Assembly (NCBI GenBank): GCA_018402565.1
Contig: JAGYIQ010000003.1
Span: 509,746 to 573,745 of the forward strand
Direction of reading: 5' to 3'
Length of the DNA stretch: 64,000 nt
DNA from: Pirellulaceae bacterium
GTDB lineage: Bacteria > Planctomycetota > Planctomycetia > Pirellulales > Pirellulaceae
Shown here: piece by piece, positions 44,343 to 52,769 of the stretch
Layout of the letters: the number at the start of each line of letters is the position of its first letter
Numbering within the stretch: position 1 is the first letter of the stretch
Made by a program: the position numbers and the translations under genes
The notes under the pieces: model-generated
The model's database searches: none
The model's input: only the letters and a program-made list of their open reading frames with translations
Told to the model about the DNA's origin: nothing

Positions 44343-46355
44343 ATGAGTGATTTCAGTCCGGAGCTGCCGACCCTTGGTCATCCATTGACGGATTGGGGTT
44401 CGATATTTGAGCGGGCTGCTCGGCATTCACCGGCGCGGGATCTGGTTGGTTTGGGGCTGGGTTGTTTAGCGGCGGCGGCTCGAGCGGACGGGACCGCCCG
44501 CGACGGCGGCGGCTTATTGCTTCGCTGGGTGGTGGAGCAGCTGCCGGGGCTGCAAACCGCGTCGGTCTGGCGGGGCCAAAAGGGCCTGTGGACGGCCTTA
44601 GCCAGCTCGCTGACCACCCCTGAGACGGAGCTTCGTCAGCGGGCGGATTGGCTATCCGACGTGTTGGATCGTGAGCTACCGGATTTGGATTTTCCCTGGG
44701 GGGCGATTGGCCTGCTGGCCGCCCCTCGTCGCGATCATTTGCTGGTGTATCAGTGGTCGACCCCGGCGGCTGCCGAGGCCTTCTGGCCGCGTGTCCAGGA
44801 GTGGTCTGCGGCTGTCGAGTGTTTGTGGGCCTGGAACGAGGCGGCACTGGGCGCGCAGGATGAAGCGCGACATCTCCAGGGTTTGTTGGATTTGACGGCC
44901 GCCTGGAATCGCGCTACCGATTCGGTCGATCTTTTGCAGCAGATCGCCGAGACCTCGACGGCTTGGATCCCGTGCGAGCGGGCGACGATTTTCCTGTGGG
45001 ACCGCGCCAATCGCGTGCTGTTGGGGCGTCCGGCCTTGGGAGTCGATGGCGGTGAACTGCGGGTACCCGACGATGCCGGGCTGGTGGGGCAAGTCGTCCA
45101 GACGGGCCTACCCGGGCGCGTGGATGCGGACGTTCCCGTGGAACAAGCCCAAGTCGACCGCCGCACCGACGTGCGTTTGAATTTCCACACCCGCTCGCTG
45201 TTGTGTGTGCCTTTGTGGGGGGACGACGGCCAGTGCGTGGGGGCATTTGAACTGATCAACAAGCAACTGGGCAATTTTGATTCCCGCGACTTGGGTCATC
45301 TGGTCCTCTTGGCCAAACAGGCGGCCATCGCGTTGAGTGGCCTGCGCCGCGTCGAACAGCTCGTGCTGTCGCAACGCACCTCAGCCGCCCAGGCCGCCGC
45401 CGCGGTCCAGCTCCGCGGCAGCTCCCCGCTGATGGCGACTCTCCGCGAATCGTTGACTCGCGTCGCGCCCACCGATCTCTCGGTCTTGTTATTGGGCGAG
45501 AACGGCACGGGCAAAGAGGTGGCCGCTCGGCTGCTGCATTACGAAAGCCAGCGGCGCGATGAGGTCTTGGTGGCTGTCAACTGCGCGGCGATCCCCGACA
45601 CTTTGCTGGAGAGCGAGCTGTTTGGCCACGAAAAAGGTGCCTTCACCGATGCGATCGAATCGCGGCCTGGCAAGTTCGAGCTGGCCAGCCACGGGACGAT
45701 CTTTTTGGACGAGATCGGCGACATGAGCTTGAGTGGTCAGGCCAAGTTGCTGCGGGTCTTGGAGGACAAGACCATTGTCCGCGTGGGTGGCTCGCGGACG
45801 ATCGCGACCCAGGCCCGTGTTGTCGCTGCCACGAATCAAAATTTAGCGGAATTAGTGCGGCAGCGTCGTTTTCGAGAAGATTTGTTTTTTCGTCTGAATG
45901 TGGTGACTCTGGAAATTCCTCCGCTGCGGCTCCGCGGCAACGATGTCATCGAGCTGGCGCAGTTTTTCCTGGAGGGCTTCTGCCAACAGGCCCGCCGACC
46001 CGTGCCGCGATTGACCGACGCGGCTCAAACCGCCCTGCTACAACACCCCTGGCCCGGCAACGTCCGCGAGCTCAGGAACATGATGGAACGCTTGGCGTTC
46101 TTGTCGACCACCGCTGTCGTCGAGCCCCGCGACCTATCGTTTCTGTCGCTGCCTGCAAGTTCCGATTCGTCGACTTTGAACCACTTAGCTCTGAACTTGC
46201 CGTTGGCCGAAGCCACGCGGGAATTTCAAATCCAGCTGATTCAGCATCACTTGGATCTGACCGCTGGCAATATGACCGACGTCGCCCATCGGTTGGGCGT
46301 CGCCCGGACCAATCTCTATCGCAAGATGAAGCAATTGGGCATGTCCGACCCTTGA
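44343..46355 (+). CDS. Sigma-54-dependent transcriptional activator with GAF domain
   Basis: A 670-residue bacterial enhancer-binding protein. Residues about 185-350 form a GAF sensor (TAWIPCERATIFLWDRANRV; SLLCVPLWGDDGQCVGAFEL). An AAA+ domain follows: Walker A GENGTGKEVAARLL at about 383, the sigma-54-contact loop GAFTDA at about 432 in place of the usual GAFTGA, Walker B IFLDEIGDM and arginine-finger region FREDLFFRLNVV. A Fis-type HTH ends the protein (NMTDVAHRLGVARTNLYRKM). The first 180 residues are a further sensor I cannot name. It activates sigma-54 promoters on a signal; the targets are unknown. Confidence 0.88.
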   Translation: MSDFSPELPTLGHPLTDWGSIFERAARHSPARDLVGLGLGCLAAAARADGTARDGGGLLLRWVVEQLPGLQTASVWRGQKGLWTALASSLTTPETELRQRADWLSDVLDRELPDLDFPWGAIGLLAAPRRDHLLVYQWSTPAAAEAFWPRVQEWSAAVECLWAWNEAALGAQDEARHLQGLLDLTAAWNRATDSVDLLQQIAETSTAWIPCERATIFLWDRANRVLLGRPALGVDGGELRVPDDAGLVGQVVQTGLPGRVDADVPVEQAQVDRRTDVRLNFHTRSLLCVPLWGDDGQCVGAFELINKQLGNFDSRDLGHLVLLAKQAAIALSGLRRVEQLVLSQRTSAAQAAAAVQLRGSSPLMATLRESLTRVAPTDLSVLLLGENGTGKEVAARLLHYESQRRDEVLVAVNCAAIPDTLLESELFGHEKGAFTDAIESRPGKFELASHGTIFLDEIGDMSLSGQAKLLRVLEDKTIVRVGGSRTIATQARVVAATNQNLAELVRQRRFREDLFFRLNVVTLEIPPLRLRGNDVIELAQFFLEGFCQQARRPVPRLTDAAQTALLQHPWPGNVRELRNMMERLAFLSTTAVVEPRDLSFLSLPASSDSSTLNHLALNLPLAEATREFQIQLIQHHLDLTAGNMTDVAHRLGVARTNLYRKMKQLGMSDP

Positions 46356-46446
46356 TCGCTGGACCCACCGGCGACGTCTGATTGGGCGTTGGTATCCTAC
46401 TTGCCACTGGTTGGGCATTGACCGCTATGGCAATGAGCCTGTGTGA

Positions 46447-46483
46447 GCAAAAAAAAGCTGACCGTCGCCGGTCAGCTTTTTTT
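46447..46483 (+). terminator. Strong bidirectional rho-independent terminator
   Basis: A run of A, the stem AGCTGACC, loop GTCGCC and complementary GGTCAGCT, then eight T. The stem and both tails suit termination from either side, separating the sigma-54 activator gene from the minus-strand acidic gene. Confidence 0.9.
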
Positions 46484-46595
46484 TATTACGTGCTTCTGCG
46501 ATCGATCGTCTTTTAATTGCGTTTCGCTGGCCGGCTTCACCGCCGGTGTCAGGGGCGTCGCCCCTGCAAGGATGTGTCTTGGTCAGGCGAGCGGG

Positions 46596-47015
46596 CTAAT
46601 CCCAATCCTCGTCGTCATCTTCTTCGTCTTCTTCGTCATCGTCCCAATCATCGTCGTCGTCCCAATCGTCGTCCTCTTCTTCATCGTCGCCCTCTTCTTC
46701 GTCCTCTTCGACTTCTTCCCAGTCCTCGTCTTCTTCGTCGTCGTCTTCTTCTTCTTCGCTCTCTTCGTAGTCCTCGTCCTCGACGTCTTCCTCGTCGAAC
46801 TCTTCGTCGAACTCCTCGACGTCATCTTCGTCGTCGTCTTCTTCGTCGTCGTCCTCGAACCCGAACTCGTCTTCCTCGTCATCGTCGTCGACCAGATCTT
46901 CGTCTTCCAGATCCTCGTCGTCGACCGCGAAGACATTCCAGCTTCGCACCGCCGGTTCGGTCATGTCGATCGATTCTGCTTCGGGCAGGGATCGACCTGA
47001 TACTGAAAATGTCAT
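46596..47015 (-). CDS. Extremely acidic, low-complexity protein
   Basis: A 139-residue protein whose last 100 residues are almost only Asp and Glu with Trp, Phe and Tyr interspersed; the N terminus (MTFSVSGRSLPEAESIDMTE) is ordinary. I chose the ATG at 47015 with GGAGGA upstream. A strong terminator separates it from the gene on the other strand. Such acidic tails may bind cations, basic proteins or the nucleoid, but no family assignment is possible. It could also be a partially neutral repeat tract kept open by chance; the good ribosome site favours a gene. Confidence 0.6.
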   Translation of the reverse strand: MTFSVSGRSLPEAESIDMTEPAVRSWNVFAVDDEDLEDEDLVDDDDEEDEFGFEDDDEEDDDEDDVEEFDEEFDEEDVEDEDYEESEEEEDDDEEDEDWEEVEEDEEEGDDEEEDDDWDDDDDWDDDEEDEEDDDEDWD

Positions 47016-47168
47016 GCTCACGGTTGGATTCCTCCAAAGGTCGAGGGGGAAACTTGGGTCGGGGGTCAAAGCTAGCCTAGGGCGTCTCGGCGAAATATAG
47101 CGATCTTTGCCGGGTGTGCAACACCGTTCCGCCGGTTTAGGGCACTCTTTCTTACAGCGATCGCCGGG

Positions 47169-47912
47169 TCACTCGAGCTCCGCCGGATCGCTCTCGAGCC
47201 CGCCATTGTCCGCCAGACCTGGCGCCCCTGGCGGCAACGGAGTATCGTTATCGGATGGCTTTTGTCGCCGCAGTTGCCCCGCCGCTGGCAAGTCATCCAA
47301 ACTACCCAGACCGAACAGTTTAAGGAACTGTCGGGTTGTCGCATAGAGGAAAGGGCGGCCCAATTCCTCGCTTCTTCCCGCAATCTTGACGAGATCTTTT
47401 TCCATCAATTGGCGGAGTACATCGCCGCTATGAACGCCGCGAATGGCATCGATTTCCGCTCGGCCCAACGGCTGTCGGTAAGCGATGACCGCCAACGTCT
47501 CCTGCGCCGAGTTGCTCAAACGCTCGGGGGTTCCGACGTGCTGCAAGCGACGGATCCATTGGGCGAACTGTGGTCGAGTCAATAATTGGTAGCCACCGGC
47601 CACTTGGCGAATCTGAAACGCGCGGCCTCTCCGGTCGTAATGCCGGTTCAGCTCGCTGATGATCGTGCGGACTCGGGTGGCGTCCCGCACGTCGGCCAGC
47701 TCGGCGATGCGTCGAGCTCCCTGGGGCTCTTTTGCGATCAACAACACCGCCTCCACCCGCTGTTGTTCGGTCAACGTCTCCTCCGCCCGGCCGCGATTTG
47801 GCCGGCTTTCGGACGCTGCCCAGTACACGCTGACGCTGCCCAGGTGCGGTCGCCGGCGAGCAAATACCGCCGCGGGATTCCACGGTTGACTATAAGGTCG
47901 GTCGGCCCGCAT
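47169..47912 (-). CDS. scpB: SMC-ScpAB complex protein ScpB
   Basis: A kleisin-associated subunit of the bacterial condensin that organises chromosomes. The 247 residues contain two winged helices with family features: EAVLLIAKEPQGARRIAELA, ELNRHYDRRGRAFQIRQVAG, LSNSAQETLAVIAYRQPLGR and IDAIRGVHSGDVLRQLMEKD, ending GRPFLYATTRQFLKLFGLGS. The Arg-rich first 45 residues are atypical, so the true start may be internal. No scpA lies next to it. It sits near the candidate origin. Confidence 0.88.
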   Translation of the reverse strand: MRADRPYSQPWNPAAVFARRRPHLGSVSVYWAASESRPNRGRAEETLTEQQRVEAVLLIAKEPQGARRIAELADVRDATRVRTIISELNRHYDRRGRAFQIRQVAGGYQLLTRPQFAQWIRRLQHVGTPERLSNSAQETLAVIAYRQPLGRAEIDAIRGVHSGDVLRQLMEKDLVKIAGRSEELGRPFLYATTRQFLKLFGLGSLDDLPAAGQLRRQKPSDNDTPLPPGAPGLADNGGLESDPAELE

Positions 47913-48056
47913 GGTGCTCGCTCGGTGCTCGCTGGCTCTGAGGTCTCGGGATCAGGTAAGACGGCGACAGAACGTCGCTGCTTCTCGGCCTTAAAGTCTA
48001 CCCGAACAACGGTTCGCGGAGTAGGATAAGCGACTCGGTCGGACCGTTCCCTTCCC

Positions 48057-48722
48057 ATGCTGTACAGGCCCATGGTGTTTCGCCGCGCTTTTACCTGGTT
48101 GGCTCGCGCTTTGGTGGCCATCTTGTTGTTGGCCGCCGCGGTTGGCATCTGGTTGGCCTTTGGCCAGATCGACGGCGTTGAAGTCTGCCCACACTCTTTC
48201 CAATTACGCTCCTTCTCTTACTGGCGGCCACCTCTCAGTCCGCTGGCTTTCGGCAAAACGGTCTCGGTCTCCGACGAATTTGCTATTGCGCTGTCGCTGA
48301 CTGGCACGTTCTCGCCCGACGCCCATCAGCGGTGGGATCTGGTGCGGGACAACTATTCGGCTCAGGCTGCCCAACGCGACTTGTCCGCCCGCTATCTGGC
48401 TGACCATTTCCGTCGGTCAGCACCCGGTCCCGAGTTCCGCTGGGTGCAGTGGTCGCGCGACAATCCGGCCTGCGCCGCTCGCCTCTGGCCGTGGGTCAGT
48501 CGCCTGGCTGTGGATGACCTGTATGTCGTTTTGCCCCAGCTGTTCCATTATGTCGATTTGGCGGATACCACTGACCCGACGGCTTTCGAACGTGAAATCC
48601 AACGCCTGATCGTTGCGGACGTTCAGGCCATCCGCGACGATGCGGTTGCCTTGGGACAAACCGACCGCGTCCTGGTGTTGGACGCCCTCCTGGCCCATTA
48701 CCAATCCCTGGTGGTCAAGTGA
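48057..48722 (+). CDS. Hypothetical single-pass membrane protein
   Basis: A 221-residue protein. A basic N terminus and one hydrophobic helix (LARALVAILLLAAAVGIWLA) are followed by a periplasmic or cytoplasmic domain of about 180 residues without recognised motifs. A Met at 48072 is an alternative start. It ends 6 bases before the desulfurase gene and is probably cotranscribed with it. Confidence 0.6.
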   Translation: MLYRPMVFRRAFTWLARALVAILLLAAAVGIWLAFGQIDGVEVCPHSFQLRSFSYWRPPLSPLAFGKTVSVSDEFAIALSLTGTFSPDAHQRWDLVRDNYSAQAAQRDLSARYLADHFRRSAPGPEFRWVQWSRDNPACAARLWPWVSRLAVDDLYVVLPQLFHYVDLADTTDPTAFEREIQRLIVADVQAIRDDAVALGQTDRVLVLDALLAHYQSLVVK

Positions 48723-48728
48723 GCGAGT

Positions 48729-49856
48729 GTGATTTACTTAGATAATAATGCCACGACACGATTGGCTCCCGAGGTTTTGGCGGCTATGACCGATGCCTGG
48801 CGCTTGGGGCCGCTCAACCCCGCCAGCCAGCATCGTGGCGGTCAACTGGGCCGGCGGCTGCTCGAGGAAGCTCGCGACACTCTCCTGGCTTGCCTGGGGG
48901 CTCAAACCCGCGGACTGCATCCAGATCGGTTGGTTTTTACCAGTGGCGGCACCGAGGCCAATAACTGGGCCTTGGCCGGGCTGGCTCGAGCTGGCCAGCA
49001 GGTCTTGGTGTCCGCCATCGAGCACCCCAGCGTGTTGGCGGCCGCCACTCAACTGGCGCGCTTGAACTTCGATGTTCGCTCGATTCCGGTCGACGGCGCC
49101 GGGGTGGTCCGGTTGGACAGGTTGGAAGAGCTACTAACCCAGCGACCGACCGGTTTGGTGGCTGTGATGGCCGCCAACAACGAGACTGGGGTCATCCAGC
49201 CGATTCAGCGGGTCGTCGAGTTGGCCCATCGCTTCGGCGCGGCTGTCCACTGCGACGCCGTCCAATGGCTGGGGAAGCTGCCCTTGAGCTTTAGCGAGTG
49301 GGGGGTGGATAGCATGGCGGTTACCGCACACAAACTTCATGGCCCGGTCGGGGTGGGGGCGCTCTGTCTCCGCGCCGGCATCACGCCGCTCCCCCTCTTG
49401 TGGGGGGGATTTCAAGAAGACGGTTTCCGACCCGGGACGGTCCCTCTGCCCCTCATCCTCGGTTTTGCCGCTGCCTGCCGCTTGTTCACGGCCGACGTCC
49501 CCGAGCGTCTGCGATTGCTGCGGGACCACTTGGAGGACGGCTTGGCCCAGCGGTGGCCAATTCAGGTCAACGGCCTCGCTGCGCCCCGGCTGCCCCACAC
49601 CGCCAACGTGGCTCTACCGGGTTTGGACCGCCAAGCGCTGCTGTTGGCCGCCGACCGCCACCAACTGTGCCTGTCGACCGGATCGGCCTGTTCCAGCGGC
49701 TCCAGCGAGCGCTCGCCGGTGCTTTTGGCGATGGGACTGACGCCCGAATTGGTCGACAGCAGCCTGCGGCTCAGCGTCGCCCGGGACACTACCTTGGCCG
49801 ATGTGGACGCCGCTATCGATATCTTGCTGCAAATTGCTAGCACTTTGCAGCCTTGA
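48729..49856 (+). CDS. Cysteine desulfurase (NifS/IscS family)
   Basis: A PLP enzyme that takes sulfur from cysteine for Fe-S clusters or thio-modification. The 375 residues start MIYLDNNATTRLAPEVLAAM (GTG), show the PLP-binding segment SMAVTAHKLHGPVGVGALCL (Lys of the HK pair), the phosphate-binding region FTSGGTEANNWAL, and the catalytic Cys loop STGSACSSGSSERSPVLLAM. The extended loop and the family length fit group I (NifS/IscS) enzymes. No iscU or nif gene lies alongside, so I give no symbol. It follows the membrane protein at 48057. Confidence 0.9.
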   Translation: MIYLDNNATTRLAPEVLAAMTDAWRLGPLNPASQHRGGQLGRRLLEEARDTLLACLGAQTRGLHPDRLVFTSGGTEANNWALAGLARAGQQVLVSAIEHPSVLAAATQLARLNFDVRSIPVDGAGVVRLDRLEELLTQRPTGLVAVMAANNETGVIQPIQRVVELAHRFGAAVHCDAVQWLGKLPLSFSEWGVDSMAVTAHKLHGPVGVGALCLRAGITPLPLLWGGFQEDGFRPGTVPLPLILGFAAACRLFTADVPERLRLLRDHLEDGLAQRWPIQVNGLAAPRLPHTANVALPGLDRQALLLAADRHQLCLSTGSACSSGSSERSPVLLAMGLTPELVDSSLRLSVARDTTLADVDAAIDILLQIASTLQP

Positions 49857-50018
49857 CTCCGGACCCTGAGCGGGAGTGGGCTGGCCGCTGGGGGCGGTTT
49901 ACAGGATTCGGGTTCGGCCGCCCGTATCGCTGGTTTTCGGCCGCCCTGGTCCTGATTTTCCCTGCTAGTTTTGCTCGGTTCCGCCCCCGCTACCCTCGCT
50001 TATCGCTCGTTATTTTGC

Positions 50019-50024
50019 TACAAT
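50019..50024 (+). promoter_or_regulatory. Candidate dnaA promoter -10 (TACAAT)
   Basis: TACAAT in an AT-rich pocket (TTATTTTGCTACAATTC) about 80 bases before the ATG at 50105. A clear -35 partner is not visible. If real, transcription would begin near 50031, which excludes a translation start at 49853. Confidence 0.35.
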
Positions 50025-50104
50025 TCGGGCGTTGGTTGACCACTTTCTGTGTTCGACTTGTGACGGTGGCGTTGGGCCGTCGTTCCGCTCTGCCTGAACC
50101 GAGC

Positions 50105-51316
50105 ATGATCCCACTTGCTGTTCCTGCTGCTGAAACCTCGCTGACCGCTGCGGAATCCCCGCAGTTGGCTGGGCATTTTTTCGTCGTTGCCGGTCGTGTT
50201 GCCGCGGGATCAACTGCTGCGGGTGCTCGGATCGCTGGAAGTTTTGCTGCTGCTGATTCGCCGCTGCATTCGTGCCCCGATACAGCGGGTGGCGGGGCAC
50301 CCATGTTTGTGGGTGACGACAGCAATCCCTTGGTTCGCTGGGTCGTGCAGGTAGTTGAGCAGCCCCGTAGCGACGCCACTTTTTTTGCTGGGTTATGGCC
50401 GCTGACGATGGTCGGCCCTCCCGGTGTGGGCAAATCCGTTCTGGCTGCTGGTTTGGTCAGCCGTTTGACCCCATCTGGTGCGGCGACGGTCGTGCAGACA
50501 ACGGCCGACGATTTGGCCCGATCGTTTCAGTCGGCTTTGGAGGTCAATGCGCTGGCGGATTGGCGCTCTCGTTTGGATTCTGCCGCTGTCGTGCTTTTGG
50601 AGCAACTACCTCGACTGGCGCCGCACGCCTTGTTACAGCAGCAACTGGCCGAAATTTTGGATGCTCGCGCCCTCCGGGGCCTGCCTTCGTTGTTTATTTC
50701 CACTGATCCGTTGGTCCGCTGTGGCTTATCGGATCGCCTCTTGTCGCGACTACATATGGGCTTCACCTTGCCGGTGGCACTGCCGGGGCCGGCGGCACTG
50801 CGTGTCTTGGTGCAACAAACCTTTGAGCTGGCCGGTTTGACCATCTCTCGCCCGCAGATCGAGCAGCTGTTGGTGGCCGGCCTTCGTGATCCAACGGTTA
50901 TCAAATCGATCGCCCATCGTTGGTTGTTGGAACGCGGTCGGGCCCCTTTCGACTTGGCCTTGGCTCCCCCATCGATTCACGAGTGTCTGGGTTCGACGGT
51001 TCCCACTCCGGTTCAACCGGAGGTCGTTCTCAAGCTCACTGCCAAGTTATTCCAACTCTCGGTCAAGGATCTTCGCGGCTCGGCTCGCACATCCACATGC
51101 TGCCGGGCTCGAGCTTTGGCCATGTGGGTCTGCCGTCAATACCTGCGCATCAGTTATCAACAAATAGGCCATTTGTTCGGTAACCGCGACCATTCGACGG
51201 TTTTGAGCAGCTGTAAGAAGATGGACGCGTTGTTGACCAACGATGTCTTTTTGCAAGCCACGTTGCAGCAATTGCTGTCTCGTTTGCCCTTACCATTGGA
51301 GTTGGCTCGGTCCTGA
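50105..51316 (+). CDS. dnaA: Divergent replication initiator DnaA
   Basis: Assigned by the C-terminal domain IV, which binds DnaA boxes: ARALAMWVCRQYLRISYQQI and LFGNRDHSTVLSSCKKM (usually GGRDHTTV). The AAA+ part has Walker A GPPGVGKS and a DSNPLVRWVVQVVEQP lead-in matching the family, but the Walker B Asp-Asp is replaced (AAVVLLEQLPRL). Domain I is not recognisable. I chose the ATG at 50105 because a TACAAT -10 box lies upstream. A longer frame starting with TTG at 49853 would add an Arg/Phe-rich N terminus that looks noncoding. The position before oriC, dnaN and gyrB supports the name. The initiator may have reduced ATPase activity. Confidence 0.78.
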   Translation: MIPLAVPAAETSLTAAESPQLAGHFFVVAGRVAAGSTAAGARIAGSFAAADSPLHSCPDTAGGGAPMFVGDDSNPLVRWVVQVVEQPRSDATFFAGLWPLTMVGPPGVGKSVLAAGLVSRLTPSGAATVVQTTADDLARSFQSALEVNALADWRSRLDSAAVVLLEQLPRLAPHALLQQQLAEILDARALRGLPSLFISTDPLVRCGLSDRLLSRLHMGFTLPVALPGPAALRVLVQQTFELAGLTISRPQIEQLLVAGLRDPTVIKSIAHRWLLERGRAPFDLALAPPSIHECLGSTVPTPVQPEVVLKLTAKLFQLSVKDLRGSARTSTCCRARALAMWVCRQYLRISYQQIGHLFGNRDHSTVLSSCKKMDALLTNDVFLQATLQQLLSRLPLPLELARS

Positions 51317-51600
51317 TCGGCGCCTCGCCGCTGTGGAAAAGTCGTCAGTAAACCGTCTCCGGTTTCGTCGATAACTCCGCTCCGGCGTCCACCGATTGGC
51401 GGCTGTCGATAAACCTGGCCCTGACTGACTGCGATTGTCCTCGGGCCAACAGTTTGTAGACAGGTTTTCCACAGCTCGGCAGCGGTTCATTTAGTGTGTT
51501 TTCACCGGGGTTTTGCCCCTCCAGCATGCTTTGTGAACAGGCTACTGGCTCGCCTACACTACTACTGATTAAGTTTAACCTAAAAGGATATTGGTTACGC
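51317..51600. other. Candidate origin of replication (oriC) and dnaN promoter
   Basis: The dnaA-dnaN gap, with two DnaA-box-like sites: TGTGGAAAA at 51332-51340 (inverted) and TTTTCCACA at 51465-51473, both one change from TTATCCACA. TTGTGA at 51531 and TACACT at 51555 (18-bp spacing) make a promoter for dnaN. The last 40 bases are AT-rich (ACTGATTAAGTTTAACCTAA) and could melt. Base composition switches from T-rich to A-rich here. The AT-rich part is small for a classic origin, so this is a candidate only. Confidence 0.55.
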
Positions 51601-52725
51601 ATGAAACTTTGGATCGAACGTGAACGTTTCGCCGCGCTATTTTCCTTGGCCGCGGTGGTCGCCCCTCAGCGTAGTCCCCGCGAGATTTTGACGAACGTTA
51701 AAATTCAGGCGCTCGGTAGCGAGGCCGTCATCACGGCCAGCGACATGGACTTGGCGATTCGGCTGCACACCACGCTAGTCAACGTCGAGCGGCCCGGCGC
51801 GATTGTCGTCCCGGTGGAACGCTTCGGCCGGGTCCTAAAAGAGGTCATCGACGAGAAGCTCTTGATTGAGGTCGTTAACGACCAGGCGGTGATAACCGGC
51901 GTCAGCAGCCGTTTTGAGCTACCCTTGGTGGATCCGGACGAATTCCCGGTCGTCGAAGAGTTCAGCGACAAGAACTACTTGGAAATGCCCAGCCGGGTGC
52001 TGAAAGAGATGATCAAGCGGACGGCCTTCGCCGCCGACGTCGAAAGCACACGTTATGCGTTGAGCGGTATCCTGTTGGAACCGCAATCGGACCAACTCAT
52101 GACGGCGATAGCCACGGATGGACGACGTTTGGCGAAGATGGACGGGGTGGTGCGTTTGGTAGGAGATGTCAACACCCAACAGACCACGATCGCCCCGACC
52201 AAGACGATGTTGTTGGTGGAGAAGATGTTGCCGGACGACGATTCGCCGTTGCAGCTGGCCGTCGATAGCAATGAGCTGCGGGTGCAAACCACCAGCGGCA
52301 CGATCCACTCGCGGTTGGTCGAAGGGCGGTTCCCCAAGTGGAAGGACGCGATACCACAAGAGAGGAATTCGCTGAAGGTCGATATCCTGGCCGGCACGTT
52401 GTACAGTGCGTTGCGGCAAGCGGCGATCGTATCGGACGCAGAGACCCGGGGAGTGGACTTTTGGTTCGCTGCCGGGACTTTGGTCGTCAATAGCCAGACG
52501 GCCCAAATCGGGCACGCTCGAATCGAAGTGCCGATCAACTATGACGGGGAAGACGTCCAGACCGCACTGGATCTGCGGTACCTGACGGACATGCTCCGCG
52601 TGGTCGGACCAGATCAACTGATCCGCATGGATATAGAAGGTCCGCAGACAGCGGCTTACTTGACGACCAACGACAGCTTCGGTTACGTGATCATGCCGCT
52701 GACCCGCAAGACCACCAAGGCCTAA
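51601..52725 (+). CDS. dnaN: DNA polymerase III beta clamp DnaN
   Basis: The sliding clamp that tethers polymerase to DNA. The 374 residues match throughout: MKLWIERERFAALFSLAAVV, RSPREILTNVKIQA, ITASDMDLAIRL, ALSGILLEPQSDQLMTAIAT, TDGRRLAKMDGVVRLV, and the C-terminal TTNDSFGYVIMPL clamp-ligand end. Starts with AAAAGGAT upstream at good spacing. It follows the candidate origin. Confidence 0.95.
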   Translation: MKLWIERERFAALFSLAAVVAPQRSPREILTNVKIQALGSEAVITASDMDLAIRLHTTLVNVERPGAIVVPVERFGRVLKEVIDEKLLIEVVNDQAVITGVSSRFELPLVDPDEFPVVEEFSDKNYLEMPSRVLKEMIKRTAFAADVESTRYALSGILLEPQSDQLMTAIATDGRRLAKMDGVVRLVGDVNTQQTTIAPTKTMLLVEKMLPDDDSPLQLAVDSNELRVQTTSGTIHSRLVEGRFPKWKDAIPQERNSLKVDILAGTLYSALRQAAIVSDAETRGVDFWFAAGTLVVNSQTAQIGHARIEVPINYDGEDVQTALDLRYLTDMLRVVGPDQLIRMDIEGPQTAAYLTTNDSFGYVIMPLTRKTTKA

Positions 52726-52769
52726 GTATCCAGCCGGGGCTGGGGACTAACAACGCCAGGAGAGCCGCC

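Noticed and set aside
46583..46936. Frames rich in Ser/Arg/Thr/Lys overlapping the acidic gene
   Set aside because: They are other-frame readings of the GAN-codon repeats; only the frame with GGAGGA and a normal N terminus is credible.
49853..50104. A TTG-start extension of dnaA overlapping the desulfurase stop
   Set aside because: The extra 84 residues are Arg/Phe/Trp-rich without domain I features and a -10 like TACAAT lies inside them.
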